From contig NZ_AUJX01000006.1 in the NCBI RefSeq assembly GCF_000424445.1, positions 101,313-165,312 on the forward strand: DNA of 64,000 bases, written 5' to 3'. The DNA comes from Oribacterium sp. NK2B42. Its GTDB lineage: Bacteria; Bacillota; Clostridia; Lachnospirales; Lachnospiraceae. Both the position numbers and the translations under genes were made by a program. The notes under the pieces are model-generated. The model saw only the letters and a program-made list of their open reading frames with translations. It did not search any database and had not been told where the DNA came from. This document shows positions 51,006 to 60,487 of this stretch, piece by piece; position 1 is the first letter of the stretch, and every line of letters starts with the position of its first letter.

Positions 51006-51851
51006 ATGGATATAAGATACAGCGCAAATCAGAGAGATGTAAAAAGATACACAACAGAAGAACTCAGAAACGAATTTCTGATCACAGACCTTTACAAGCC
51101 GGACGAAGTAGTTGCAGTTTACTCCCATGTTGACCGTATGGTTACATTCGGATGTATGCCAGTACATGAAACAGTTTCTCTGGACAAAGGCATCGATTGC
51201 TGGCATAATTTTGGAACACACTATATACTTGAAAGACGTGAGATAGGTATCTTCAATATCGGAAGCGGATCCGGAAAGATCCTGGTTGACGGTACAGAAT
51301 ATAAGCTTGGCTACAAGGATTGCCTTTACATCACAAAGGGAGCAAAGGAAGTTCTTTTCTCCTCCGATGATGCTGAAAAGCCGGCTAAATTCTTCATGGT
51401 TTCCGCACCCGCCCATGTAAGCTATGAAACAAAGCTCATTACCATGGCAGAGGCAAATCACAGACCTTGCGGAGAGCCGGAGCTTGCAAACCAGCGTGTC
51501 ATCAACCAGTTCATCCATCCCGATGTACTTAAGACAGCCCAGCTCAGCATGGGTATGACAGAACTTAAACCGGGTTCTGTATGGAACACCATGCCTGCTC
51601 ATACACACGAGAGACGTATGGAGATCTATACATATTTTGAGGTGCCTGAGGATCAGGTTGTTATCCACTTCATGGGAGAGCCTCAGGAAACAAGACATCT
51701 GGTAATGCATAACTATGATGCTGTTATCTCACCTTCATGGTCCATTCATTGTGCTTCCGCAACCCATAATTATACATTTATCTGGGCTATGGGCGGAGAA
51801 AATCAGGAATTTGATGATATGGACAATATTTATACACCAGATTTGCGATAA
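51006..51851 (+). CDS. kduI: 5-keto-4-deoxyuronate isomerase
   Basis: A 281-residue cupin-fold isomerase that converts 5-keto-4-deoxyuronate (from pectin breakdown) to 3-deoxy-D-glycero-2,5-hexodiulosonate. MDIRYSANQRDVKRYTTEELR is the family start. MPAHTHERRMEIYTYFEVP holds the metal-binding His and Glu residues, and WSIHCASATHNYTFIWAMGGEN the C-terminal ones. AGGAGGCTATCA precedes the ATG. The next step needs a KduD-type reductase, for which the SDR at 32390 is the best candidate in the window. Confidence 0.96.
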   Translation: MDIRYSANQRDVKRYTTEELRNEFLITDLYKPDEVVAVYSHVDRMVTFGCMPVHETVSLDKGIDCWHNFGTHYILERREIGIFNIGSGSGKILVDGTEYKLGYKDCLYITKGAKEVLFSSDDAEKPAKFFMVSAPAHVSYETKLITMAEANHRPCGEPELANQRVINQFIHPDVLKTAQLSMGMTELKPGSVWNTMPAHTHERRMEIYTYFEVPEDQVVIHFMGEPQETRHLVMHNYDAVISPSWSIHCASATHNYTFIWAMGGENQEFDDMDNIYTPDLR

Positions 51852-51942
51852 ATATAGTAGAATAGTGTGGTGGTCTGTCGTATAATGTCAGACCGAAACA
51901 TTATCAAAAAAGGAAACCCTGTGACAGGGTGAGGAGATTTTT

Positions 51943-52497
51943 ATGGCAACATTACTTGAAACCTGGAGAACCCAGGCTTACGGCAACGGACTTTCAAAGG
52001 CTGACCAGGAAAGACTCTGGCAGGAGTACTTCGCACTTGAGAAGGGATTCTATGAGGAAGTACTCAAGGATCCTTCACATGTATACGAAGGAACTGTCAA
52101 AGAGCTTGCAGACCACTTCGGCATCGATGTATTCCATTTCACAGGAGTACTTGACGGAATCGACGAGTCTTTAAAGGGATATCACAATCCTATCGAAACC
52201 ATGGATGAGAACACTCAGGTTAAGATTGAGATCGACCCTGAGAAGCTTTACTACAACATGGTAGAGGCAAAGGCAAGCTGGCTTTACGGACTTCCTGCAT
52301 GGGATTCTATCCTTACAGAAGAGAAGCGTCATGAGCTTTACCGTAAACAGAAGGCTTCAGGAACCATCCGCAGAGAAGGCAAGAAGATCTACCCTAACGA
52401 TCAGTGCCCTTGCGGATCAGGCAAGAAGTACAAGAAGTGCCACATGCGCATAGACCAGGAAAATGAGCTCAAGGCTATGGCAGGAGCTGAACAGTAA
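51943..52497 (+). CDS. SEC-C metal-binding domain protein
   Basis: A 184-residue protein. The C-terminal 30 residues carry CPCGSGKKYKKCH, the SEC-C zinc motif first seen at the SecA tail. The N-terminal 130 residues are helical and acidic, of unknown fold (LETWRTQAYGNGLSKADQERLWQEYF). Such proteins are thought to bind zinc and nucleic acid or ribosome/SecB partners. GGTGAGGAG precedes the ATG. It overlaps hslO by one base (TAATG), so the two are translationally coupled, perhaps in protein quality control. Confidence 0.85.
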   Translation: MATLLETWRTQAYGNGLSKADQERLWQEYFALEKGFYEEVLKDPSHVYEGTVKELADHFGIDVFHFTGVLDGIDESLKGYHNPIETMDENTQVKIEIDPEKLYYNMVEAKASWLYGLPAWDSILTEEKRHELYRKQKASGTIRREGKKIYPNDQCPCGSGKKYKKCHMRIDQENELKAMAGAEQ

Positions 52498-53513
52498 TGT
52501 CAGAAAAGATCAGGACAAACATAAGTGCCGGTGTGGAGGGTAATGCTTCCGCCGGCACTTATCAGGATAGAACCCCTGCAGATTCTTTTGAACCGCTCAA
52601 AGCCGCGAGGCTCACTCAATCAAATATCGAGGACAGTCATGATTATGTGGTAAGAGCAACTGCGGCTAATGGACTGATCAGAGCATTTGCATGTACAACC
52701 AGAGATCTGGTTGAGGAATGCAGAAAAATCCACAACACCTTCCCTATATGTACAGCAGCCATCGGAAGACTTATGAGCTCAGCGCTGATGATGGGTGTTG
52801 ACTTAAAGGGCGACAGAAGCGTGCTCACACTTACCATAAAGGGCGACGGTCCCATAAAAGGCTTAACTGCCACAGCTGACAATCTGGGCAATGTAAAAGG
52901 CTTTGTTTCCAATCCCAATGTCCTTCTTCCTCCAAACAAAGCAGGACATTTGAACGTAGGAGAGGCTCTCGGAAAAGGAAAGCTCAGTGTTATTAAGGAT
53001 ATAGGTCTCAAGGAGCCCTACATCGGTTCTGTGGATCTCCGGACCGGAGAGATCGCAGAGGATCTTACATATTATTTTGCCGTATCCGAGCAGATACCTT
53101 CTTCAGTGGGACTCGGCGTTCTTATGAACACAAACAACACCGTAAAGCAGTCCGGCGGTTTCATCCTTCAGCTTATGCCGGATGCCACGGAAGATGTCAT
53201 CTCAAAGCTGGAAAAAAAGCTTTCAAACATCAAGTCCGTAACAGCCATGCTTGACGAAGGCATGACACCGGAAGAGATGCTTCAGTTTATCCTCGGTGAT
53301 ATGGATATGGAGATCAACGATCATATTCCTGTACGTTTTCATTGTAACTGCAGCAGGGAAAAAGTATCAAAGGCTCTTATATCCCTGGGAAAGAAGGAGC
53401 TTGAAGCTCTGATCGCTGACAAAAAAACACAGGATGTTTTCTGTGATTACTGCGAGAAGCACTATAGTTTTTCTGTGGCCGAGCTTCAGGAGCTGTATGA
53501 TTCAGCAAAATAA
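52497..53513 (+). CDS. hslO: Redox-regulated chaperone Hsp33
   Basis: A 338-residue holdase chaperone, activated by oxidation. The central domain has the family stretches HNTFPICTAAIGRLMSSALMMG and TIKGDGPIKGLTA. The C-terminal zinc switch is CNCSREKV...CDYC (CxC and CxxC), intact. An unusual N-terminal extension of about 45 residues (SAGVEGNASAGTYQDRTPADSF) precedes the usual start (EDSHDYVVRATA). The start overlaps the SEC-C stop codon. Confidence 0.94.
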   Translation: MSEKIRTNISAGVEGNASAGTYQDRTPADSFEPLKAARLTQSNIEDSHDYVVRATAANGLIRAFACTTRDLVEECRKIHNTFPICTAAIGRLMSSALMMGVDLKGDRSVLTLTIKGDGPIKGLTATADNLGNVKGFVSNPNVLLPPNKAGHLNVGEALGKGKLSVIKDIGLKEPYIGSVDLRTGEIAEDLTYYFAVSEQIPSSVGLGVLMNTNNTVKQSGGFILQLMPDATEDVISKLEKKLSNIKSVTAMLDEGMTPEEMLQFILGDMDMEINDHIPVRFHCNCSREKVSKALISLGKKELEALIADKKTQDVFCDYCEKHYSFSVAELQELYDSAK

Positions 53514-53601
53514 ACCCTGTGGACATATGATCCCGGGGTTCATATTATTTTTATTTATGTTTCACCCTTCAAAAATGTATAACCGGTTTGTATACATTTG
53601 A

Positions 53602-53630
53602 TTGACCTTGATTTTGGTTTATGCTAATAT
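53602..53630 (+). promoter_or_regulatory. Promoter of the cold-shock gene
   Basis: TTGACC (53602-53607), 17-bp spacer, TAATAT (53625-53630). A small 5' UTR hairpin GCAGAA/TTCTGC (53641-53656) follows. Confidence 0.75.
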
Positions 53631-53679
53631 TTATTCCGTTGCAGAAATCATTCTGCATTACTTTATGGAGGTATACACA

Positions 53680-53877
53680 ATGAAGGGTACAGTTAAGTGG
53701 TTCAACAATCAGAAGGGTTACGGTTTCATTTCTGATGAGTCAGGCAAGGATGTTTTCGTTCACTATTCAGGTCTTACAGGTGATGGCTTCAAGTCACTTG
53801 AAGAGGGACAGAATGTTGAGTTCGACGTTCAGGATGGCGCAAAGGGACCTCAGGCAGTAAACGTAGTTAAGCTTTAA
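53680..53877 (+). CDS. Cold-shock protein (CspA family)
   Basis: A 65-residue OB-fold RNA-binding protein. KGYGFISD (RNP1-like) and DVFVHYS (RNP2-like) are intact. It binds single-stranded nucleic acids and melts RNA structure. I start it at ATG 53680 (ATGGAGGTATACACA upstream), not 26 codons earlier, since the usual family start is [15 protein letters not shown]. It has its own promoter, short 5' UTR and terminator. A strong SD suggests high expression. Confidence 0.95.
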   Translation: MKGTVKWFNNQKGYGFISDESGKDVFVHYSGLTGDGFKSLEEGQNVEFDVQDGAKGPQAVNVVKL

Positions 53878-53953
53878 TTTTTAGATTTCCACGTACCTTA
53901 ATTGTAATTAATATATTATTTGCAAGAAAAGTATCAGAGAACTAAACAGAAAA

Positions 53954-53991
53954 GCAAAGCGGTATCCGGATGGGTACCGCTTTTACTTTGC
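53954..53991 (+). terminator. Terminator of the cold-shock gene
   Basis: GCAAAGCGGTA (53954-53964) pairs with TACCGCTTTT (53975-53984), and GC closes at the end. A T-rich run is part of the stem. Confidence 0.6.
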
Positions 53992-54062
53992 AATAACTTA
54001 AGCGCTGCTATACACAGTACTTATACTTGCGATTAAAATACCCTTCGCTTATAATTACCGTT

Positions 54063-54578
54063 ATGAAAATATCATCAAGAAAAACAAGTTTATACGGGAT
54101 GCTTCTGGCACTGGCTATGATTCTGAGCTATGTAGAAGCAATGATTCCCATCAATATAGGTGTCCCCGGAGTCAAACTGGGACTTCCGAATATAGTTACA
54201 GTCATAGGTCTTTACACATTGGGTGCTGTGCCAACATTAATCATAAGTTTCCTGAGAATCCTTCTGGTAAGCTTTATGTTTGGCAACACCATGACTCTGG
54301 CATACTCTCTGTCTGGCTTTGCAATCAGTTTCCTTACCATGACCGCACTTATAAAGATAGGCGGTTTCCAAAGAACAGTGGTAAGTATCACCGGTGGTGT
54401 AATGCATAATGTGGGCCAGCTTTTAGCCGCGATATTACTGCTTCACAGCGAGGCACTGTTGTTTTATCTCCCTGTACTTATGGTGGCGGGAGTTGTTGCC
54501 GGAGCCCTGATAGGTCTCGTCGCGGGACTTATAGCAGACCGCATACACATGTATTTGCATCAGGTTCAAAACATCTGA
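54063..54578 (+). CDS. Gx transporter family membrane protein (HepS/ECF-S-like)
   Basis: A 171-residue membrane protein with about five hydrophobic helices. It is similar in layout to the small Gx transporter or heptaprenyl-diphosphate-synthase-component-I-like proteins and to ECF S components. LSYVEAMIPINIGVPGVKLGLPNIVTVIGLY is the recognisable N-terminal stretch. I use ATG 54063 because the next upstream Met lacks a ribosome site; the SD is poor at both. The substrate is unknown. A stem with T run follows near 54655. Confidence 0.8.
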   Translation: MKISSRKTSLYGMLLALAMILSYVEAMIPINIGVPGVKLGLPNIVTVIGLYTLGAVPTLIISFLRILLVSFMFGNTMTLAYSLSGFAISFLTMTALIKIGGFQRTVVSITGGVMHNVGQLLAAILLLHSEALLFYLPVLMVAGVVAGALIGLVAGLIADRIHMYLHQVQNI

Positions 54579-54654
54579 AATATGAAATAATCATAAACAA
54601 AAGCAAAACGTATATTCGTTATATTGATTTTCAATTTCAATCATGATACAATTG

Positions 54655-54684
54655 CTCGGCAAACATTTGTTTGTCGAGTTTTTT
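54655..54684 (+). terminator. Terminator upstream of uvrA
   Basis: CTCGGCAAAC pairs with GTTTGTCGAG, followed by TTTTTT. It ends the transcript of the Gx transporter gene. Confidence 0.75.
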
Positions 54685-54722
54685 AAACATTTTACTTTTT
54701 TATCATATAAAGCGGAGTAGTA

Positions 54723-57554
54723 ATGGGAAAGAATTACATCAAGATCAGGGGAGCCAGTGAACACAATCTCAAGCATGTGGATCTGGACATCCCTAGGGAT
54801 GAGCTTGTTATCATGACAGGATTATCCGGCTCAGGTAAATCATCGCTGGCATTTGATACCATTTATGCCGAAGGGCAGAGAAGATATATGCAGTCCCTCT
54901 CGTCCTATGCAAGACAGTTCCTTGGACAGATGGAAAAGCCAAAGGTTGATATGATCGAGGGTCTGAGCCCAGCCATATCCATTGACCAGAAATCAACAAA
55001 CAGGAACCCCCGTTCAACGGTCGGAACCGTTACCGAGATTTATGATTACATGCGTCTTTTGTACGCACGTGCCGGTATCCCTCACTGCCCGAATTGCGGA
55101 AGAGAAATCAGACGGCAGACCGTAGATGAGATTGTAGATCAGCTGCTTCTCATGAAGGACGGAACCCGTATCCAGCTGCTTGCTCCCATAGTAAGAGGAA
55201 AAAAGGGCATGCACGAAAAGGTTCTGGACAGCGCCCGTCGTTCCGGATATGTAAGAGTGCGTATCGACGGAAATCTCTACGAGCTTTCCGAAGAAATAAA
55301 GCTTGAGAAAAACATCAGACATAATATCGAAATAGTAGTTGACCGTCTCGTCATAAGAGAGGGCATAGAAAAACGTCTGGCAGATTCAACTGAACAGGTC
55401 ATGCAGCTTAGCGGGGGTCAGATGACCGTGGATGTCATCGGCGGTGAGCCGGTGAATTTTTCCACCAGTTTCGCATGTCCTGACTGTGGCATATCCATCG
55501 AGGAAATCGAGCCCAGAAGCTTTTCCTTCAACAATCCATTCGGTGCCTGTCCCGAGTGTTTCGGAATCGGCTATAAAATGGAATTTGACATTGCACTCAT
55601 GATCCCCGACGAGAGCCTGAGTATAAATGAAGGCGCCATCTCAGTTATGGGATGGATGAACTCAAAGGACGAGGGAAGCTATACCCATGCCATGCTGAAG
55701 GCTCTTTCCGAAAAATATGCTTTCAGTCTGGATACTCCTTTTAATGAACTGAGTGATAAGGCCAGAGACATCATCATAAACGGAACAGGAGACGAGAAGG
55801 TTACTGTTTACTACGAGTCCCAATTCGGAAACGGCAACGAGCACCACGTAGCCTTCGAGGGTCTTGTTTCCAATGTTAACCGCCGCTACAGGGAATGTTT
55901 CTCCGACAGGATGAAGGCAGAGTATGAACAGTTCATGCGCATAACTTCCTGTCCAAGCTGTCACGGTGCCAGACTGAAACCATCAAGCCTTGCAGTTACT
56001 GTTGGTGATCTCAATATTTACGAGGCCACAACATTATCCATTACCAAGTTCAATGAATGGGTACAGGGACTGGAGCTCACCCCCATGCAGCATAAGATTG
56101 CTGACGAAATCCTGAAGGAGATCAAAAACAGGATAACCTTCATGCTGGATGTGGGTCTTGATTACCTGAGTCTGTCACGTGCTGCCGGAACTCTTTCCGG
56201 AGGTGAAGCCCAGCGTATACGTCTGGCCACCCAGATAGGTTCCGGTCTTGTGGGAGTAGCATACATACTTGATGAACCGAGTATAGGACTTCATCAGCGT
56301 GACAATGACCGTCTCATCGGCACTTTGAAGCATCTCCGGGATCTGGGAAATTCAGTGCTTGTGGTAGAGCATGATGAAGATACCATGAGAGCTGCCGACT
56401 ATATCATAGATATAGGACCTGGAGCCGGTTCTGAGGGCGGAGAAGTCATCGCCACCGGCAATATAGACGAGATCATGGCAAACCCGCGAAGCATAACCGG
56501 ACAGTACCTGAGCGGTAAGCTGAAGATCGCGGTACCGAAGAAAAGGCGCAAACCCAACGGATGGATAAAGGTTGTTGGTGCACGGGAGAATAATTTAAAG
56601 AATATCGATGTGGAATTTCCTCTAGGTGTGTTCACCTGTGTGACAGGCGTATCGGGATCCGGCAAGTCATCTCTTGTAAACGAGATACTTTATAAATCAC
56701 TGGCACGCCAGCTTAACAGAGCCCGTATCATAGCAGGAAAGCACACACGTATAGACGGCATCAAACAGCTGGATAAGATAATCGCCATAGACCAGTCACC
56801 CATAGGCCGTACTCCCAGATCAAATCCCGCAACCTATACCGGAGTATTTGATCTCATCAGAGATCTCTTTGCAGGAACTCAGGATGCAAAGGCCCATGGC
56901 TACAGCAAAGGAAGATTTTCCTTCAATGTTAAGGGCGGCCGATGTGAAGCCTGCCAGGGCGATGGTATCGTAAAGATAGAGATGAACTTCCTTCCGGATG
57001 TGTATGTTCCATGTGAGGTATGTAACGGCAAGAGATTCAACAGAGAGACTCTGGATGTTAAATACAAAGGAAAGAACATTTACGACGTTCTGGAAATGAC
57101 CGTTGAGGAAGCTCTTGAGTTCTTTAAAAATGTTCCTACCATAACCAGAAAGATACAGACTCTCTATGATGTGGGTCTCGGTTATGTTAAGCTTGGACAG
57201 CCCAGTACAGAGCTCAGCGGCGGTGAAGCACAGCGTATAAAGCTCGCTACCGAGTTAAGCCGCAGACCTACCGGAAAAACCATCTACATCCTTGATGAGC
57301 CCACCACAGGACTTCATTTCGCGGATGTCCACAAGCTTGTGGTCATGCTTGATAAGCTTGCCCAAAGCGGTAATACGGTAATAGTAATAGAGCATAATCT
57401 TGATGTCATAAAATGTGCTGATTACATCATAGATATCGGCCCTGAGGGCGGAGAGAAGGGCGGCACCGTTATAGCCAAGGGCACCCCCGAAGAAGTAGCA
57501 AAGGTAAAAGAATCCTATACCGGACACTATATAAAGAAATATCTTAAAAAGTGA
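54723..57554 (+). CDS. uvrA: Excinuclease ABC subunit A
   Basis: A 943-residue DNA-damage sensor of nucleotide excision repair. Two ABC ATPase halves are clear: Walker [15 protein letters not shown] (about residue 33) and [14 protein letters not shown] (about 645), each with [13 protein letters not shown] signatures and [13 protein letters not shown]. Zinc fingers CPNCGRE and CEACQGDG...CEVCNG are intact. The protein opens [19 protein letters not shown], as usual. GCGGAGTAGTA precedes the ATG. A palindrome-shaped bidirectional terminator separates it from the convergent tmRNA gene. No uvrB or uvrC is nearby. Confidence 0.97.
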   Translation: MGKNYIKIRGASEHNLKHVDLDIPRDELVIMTGLSGSGKSSLAFDTIYAEGQRRYMQSLSSYARQFLGQMEKPKVDMIEGLSPAISIDQKSTNRNPRSTVGTVTEIYDYMRLLYARAGIPHCPNCGREIRRQTVDEIVDQLLLMKDGTRIQLLAPIVRGKKGMHEKVLDSARRSGYVRVRIDGNLYELSEEIKLEKNIRHNIEIVVDRLVIREGIEKRLADSTEQVMQLSGGQMTVDVIGGEPVNFSTSFACPDCGISIEEIEPRSFSFNNPFGACPECFGIGYKMEFDIALMIPDESLSINEGAISVMGWMNSKDEGSYTHAMLKALSEKYAFSLDTPFNELSDKARDIIINGTGDEKVTVYYESQFGNGNEHHVAFEGLVSNVNRRYRECFSDRMKAEYEQFMRITSCPSCHGARLKPSSLAVTVGDLNIYEATTLSITKFNEWVQGLELTPMQHKIADEILKEIKNRITFMLDVGLDYLSLSRAAGTLSGGEAQRIRLATQIGSGLVGVAYILDEPSIGLHQRDNDRLIGTLKHLRDLGNSVLVVEHDEDTMRAADYIIDIGPGAGSEGGEVIATGNIDEIMANPRSITGQYLSGKLKIAVPKKRRKPNGWIKVVGARENNLKNIDVEFPLGVFTCVTGVSGSGKSSLVNEILYKSLARQLNRARIIAGKHTRIDGIKQLDKIIAIDQSPIGRTPRSNPATYTGVFDLIRDLFAGTQDAKAHGYSKGRFSFNVKGGRCEACQGDGIVKIEMNFLPDVYVPCEVCNGKRFNRETLDVKYKGKNIYDVLEMTVEEALEFFKNVPTITRKIQTLYDVGLGYVKLGQPSTELSGGEAQRIKLATELSRRPTGKTIYILDEPTTGLHFADVHKLVVMLDKLAQSGNTVIVIEHNLDVIKCADYIIDIGPEGGEKGGTVIAKGTPEEVAKVKESYTGHYIKKYLKK

Positions 57555-57557
57555 CAG

Positions 57558-57609
57558 AAAAAAAGGGATATCGCCCGGATGATCATCATCCTGGCGATAT
57601 CCCTTTTTA
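57558..57609. terminator. Bidirectional terminator between uvrA and tmRNA
   Basis: AAAAAGGGATATCGCC (57560-57575) and GGCGATATCCCTTTTT (57593-57608) are 16-bp complementary arms, so it can stop transcription from both sides. Confidence 0.9.
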
Positions 57610-57610
57610 G

Positions 57611-57953
57611 TGGACCAGACGGGAGTCGAACCCGTGTCCGAAAACAAATTCCCTCTCCTTCTACTATCATAGTACACTTCTAAGATTCCCCATCATAACT
57701 AAGATGTGCACGTCTTGTTATGACCGGTATCCTCTGATACGCCCTTTAAGAGGAGGAACTCTTAAAGTCGTTTCTCACATAGATGAGGCCAGGTTCTCAA
57801 AGTGTGAGTGCAATGAGGCTGACCACGCAGCAATTAAGCTGCGTATGCGTAACTTGTATCGTTAGCGTTTATATTTAGGTTTGAAGTTTAACGCGACTGT
57901 CTTTCGGATAGCTTCTAAAGCTGCATCGTCCCCGTCGAAACCGGTACTAGCCC
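57611..57953 (-). ncRNA. ssrA: tmRNA
   Basis: A 343-nt transfer-messenger RNA that rescues stalled ribosomes. The 5' end GGGCTAG pairs with the 3' CTGGTCC acceptor part, and GGTTTCGACGGGG is the conserved 5' stretch. The T-arm GTTCGACTCCCGTCTGG and the encoded CCA are at the 3' end. The tag frame starts with resume codon GCT at 57866 and ends TAA at 57834, giving the tag ANDTSYAYAA. Its 3' end faces the uvrA terminator. Confidence 0.97.
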
Positions 57954-58035
57954 TTGTTACGTAATGATAATAGCGAATTTATAAAGACTTGTAAATAAAC
58001 CTGTAGTTTAAAAATTTGTTTTTAATTTGTACATA

Positions 58036-58088
58036 GTAACAGATCCGTCGGTGGACCACCCCACCCGGATCACCGACTGAACTGTTAC
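58036..58088. repeat. Palindrome of the GTAACAGTTCAGTCGGTGG family
   Basis: GTAACAGATCCGTCGGTGG on the left and CACCGACTGAACTGTTAC on the right flank a short GC-rich centre. It is a diverged copy of the 101-bp palindrome at 61893 and lies in the gap between tmRNA and the XRE gene. Confidence 0.8.
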
Positions 58089-58164
58089 TGTACATAGGAA
58101 ACCCCTGTTACAAAATGCAAACATCCTCAAACTAACCCTTCCCGGTATATTTAATTTCCATTTA

Positions 58165-58230
58165 TCACCAAATCCGACATATAAATTTTCGCTAACTATA
58201 TCAGATTAGGTAACTTCTCACCCAATCCGA
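58165..58230. promoter_or_regulatory. Direct repeats upstream of the XRE regulator
   Basis: TCACC(A/C)AATCCGA occurs at 58165-58177 and 58218-58230, 53 bp apart, in the gap before the XRE gene. CAGATTAGG lies between. It may be an autoregulatory operator. Confidence 0.35.
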
Positions 58231-58283
58231 GAATGTTTATATTTTCCAAATGCAATTAAAATCACGGCATAAGGAGAAAAGTT

Positions 58284-58826
58284 ATGCCTACATACAGAAA
58301 ACGTGCAAAAAACAAAAGAATCTACCCGGAGGATCCCATCTATAACAACAAGTCCTATCGCATCGATTGGAAGATTATAGGCAAAAACATTGCCAGACGT
58401 CGCGTTGAACTTAATTATACTCAGCAGAATCTCTCGGATATAACAGGAATTCCTTCAGTTACTATTTCTCAATTCGAGAGAAATAATTATGGAAAACATC
58501 CCAACCCTCACCAGCTTGTTATTTTGATGCACGCCCTCAAAATGGATGCCAATGCTCTTTACGATGGAATTTTGGAATCAGAGCCTCTCAGCAAAACAGA
58601 AAAAGCCCTTAATGAATTGATGAAGAACATTAATGCAGAAATTGCAAAATCAGAACTGTACCAAAGTGCCCTTGAAAACGACAGGAGACACACTCTAAAA
58701 CCTCTCACGGTAAACAAATATAAAAACGATGGTCCAAACACGAAGGTTGCAGATACCAATAAGACAGGCTATAACCAAAGCAATACGGAAATATCCATAA
58801 CAAACGAAAACAATACACCTTCATGA
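58284..58826 (+). CDS. XRE-family DNA-binding regulator
   Basis: A 180-residue protein with an HTH_3 domain at about residues 30-92 (IGKNIARRRVELNYTQQNLSDITGIPSVTISQFER stretch). It has a basic N-terminus and a low-complexity polar tail (KYKNDGPNTKVADTNKTGYNQSNTEIS). Length and layout fit a local transcription regulator; target unknown. Repeats upstream hint at autoregulation. AAGGAGAAAAGTT precedes the ATG. A hairpin terminator follows. Confidence 0.85.
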   Translation: MPTYRKRAKNKRIYPEDPIYNNKSYRIDWKIIGKNIARRRVELNYTQQNLSDITGIPSVTISQFERNNYGKHPNPHQLVILMHALKMDANALYDGILESEPLSKTEKALNELMKNINAEIAKSELYQSALENDRRHTLKPLTVNKYKNDGPNTKVADTNKTGYNQSNTEISITNENNTPS

Positions 58827-58923
58827 ACATCTGATAAAATGGCAAGGAAAAGTTTTCTATAATCAAATCACATCTTCCGGACTAAGGGACACACTCATTG
58901 CAAACCGTTGATCATGTAAAAAT

Positions 58924-58966
58924 AAGAGAGACTATTACGTGTTTCATCTACGTAATGGTCTCTCTT
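58924..58966 (+). terminator. Terminator after the XRE gene
   Basis: AAGAGAGAC plus ATTACGT pairs with ACGTAAT plus GTCTCTCTT. The remaining gap to the convergent DUF5688 gene holds no other gene that I can see. Confidence 0.75.
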
Positions 58967-59140
58967 TAGTATTAACCATGATTTATAAAGTGCGCGGCAG
59001 CAGCATTATAAGCTGCAAACTAAATGTCTGCTCAGCTCGTGATCACATACCGTAGTCCGTCTTTTTCAGTTCAAACCGGTGTCTTGGTCTTACCGGTGCC
59101 TGCGCCATTCTCATAATCACATCCCGGAGCCATGGCTTTT

Positions 59141-59980
59141 TCAGCCTGCCAGATCGATCATATATGCATGATCACTGAGCTGATCGATGGGATTAACCTC
59201 ACAGGCATTGATATCCCTGACCATCAGATTAAGCTCTTCAAAATTCATACTGCTCACCTCCACCGGCAACACTATAACCTCATGAATAGAAGAGGGCAGC
59301 ATAAAGAGGGTGTCGTACCCGTGACTTCCGGCCCATTCCTTAACAGCTTTTTTATTGAAGATCTGCACAGCACCATTCAATCTTTTTTGATTTGAAACAA
59401 CATACATGGGCACATCATACTCATTGGGGTCATCAAGCTTTCCGAGAATTTCCTCAAAAATACTTCTCATAGGTTTGATGCAAATGTTTTCCTCCGAAAA
59501 TGTATTCTTCTCAGCTCTTTCCCAAACCTCGTTTTCACTAAGCCCTGCATTGTCCAAAAGCGCCCGGCTAAGCTTTACTTTCCAGCTGCTTCCATCCTTA
59601 TTGTCACCGGAGATAAAGAGGAACTGCTCAATGCCTTCAAATTCGGTTGAACGCTTGATCAGCTCCTGATCCGAACTTCTCTGGACGCCTATGGCCACCC
59701 TTTTAAGAATATTCTCTTTTGAAATAAGCTCGCACGGATCTCCGATATCAGGATCCTGACTTCTTACCAGGCGACGTTCGATAAAGTCACAGGCAGCTTT
59801 GGCATTTTCAAGATTTCTTATTTTATCCGTGATATAAATGCAGGGAGAAATGATTTCATCTTTATTTTTTCTGATGGTTATTCCGGTCATCCGGACTGAA
59901 TTTTTCACAACATCGGAAATAGTAACCTCCGCATAACCACGAGTTAATAATTCATCTTTGATTTCATATTCATTTGTCAT
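59141..59980 (-). CDS. DUF5688 family protein
   Basis: A 279-residue protein of a family I know from Lachnospiraceae (DUF5688), function unknown. The middle contains ISKENILKRVAIGVQ and PMYVVSNQKRLNGAVQIFNKKAVKEWAGSHG, typical of it, and a conserved-looking end FMLPSSIHEVIVLPVE...NACEVNPIDQLSDHAYMIDL. It is soluble with no signal peptide. AAGGAGAATTAAAAACA precedes the ATG at 59980. No link to the neighbours is visible. Confidence 0.75.
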   Translation of the reverse strand: MTNEYEIKDELLTRGYAEVTISDVVKNSVRMTGITIRKNKDEIISPCIYITDKIRNLENAKAACDFIERRLVRSQDPDIGDPCELISKENILKRVAIGVQRSSDQELIKRSTEFEGIEQFLFISGDNKDGSSWKVKLSRALLDNAGLSENEVWERAEKNTFSEENICIKPMRSIFEEILGKLDDPNEYDVPMYVVSNQKRLNGAVQIFNKKAVKEWAGSHGYDTLFMLPSSIHEVIVLPVEVSSMNFEELNLMVRDINACEVNPIDQLSDHAYMIDLAG

Positions 59981-60487
59981 TGTTTTTAATTCTCCTTATT
60001 TTTGAAACTTCAACCCGCAGAAAAAGGGGTCGTCAAGAAAGCTCAGGTTTTCACATAAAACCTGAAACCGATGATATTATTGTTGATTGAATTTTTGATT
60101 GACCTGAAAGGTCTGATCCGCCTGATACCCAAAAGTTAATGTCGGTTTAAGCGCATGACCGGAAGCTCCGATGGACGATCGATTCCCTGAAGCTCTTAAC
60201 TCCGATACAGGCATTATAGAAATATACTGAGTCATCCGGGTTTAACAGATAATGAAAACCCGAGAAAAACTCATTTATTAAAAATCATGATTTTCTTGTT
60301 CACGATTTTCGGAATTTACTATATTTTAGTTTCCTTCCGATGTCAACAAGAAATTATATTTTTAAGACTTCCTCATCATTATGTGCTAGAATTATCAATG
60401 TTTTCAAAGGGCATATGCATCGTTCCGGTCTCAGGACCTGCGAAGCATATAAGAATCATCCCGCAAAAAAAGGAGGCTATTTTTTGT
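59981..60487 (+). promoter_or_regulatory. 507-nt gap with a leader hairpin before the purine permease
   Basis: No gene is seen. TAGAAT (60387-60392) is a possible -10 box. The 38-nt stem ATATGC...GCATAT (60413-60450) with inner CG/CG and TCC/GGA pairs sits in the leader before AAAGGAGG. It is not a recognised purine riboswitch, but the tight leader hairpin may be regulatory. CGGGTTT/AAACCCG (about 60238-60264) is another stem. Confidence 0.35.
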
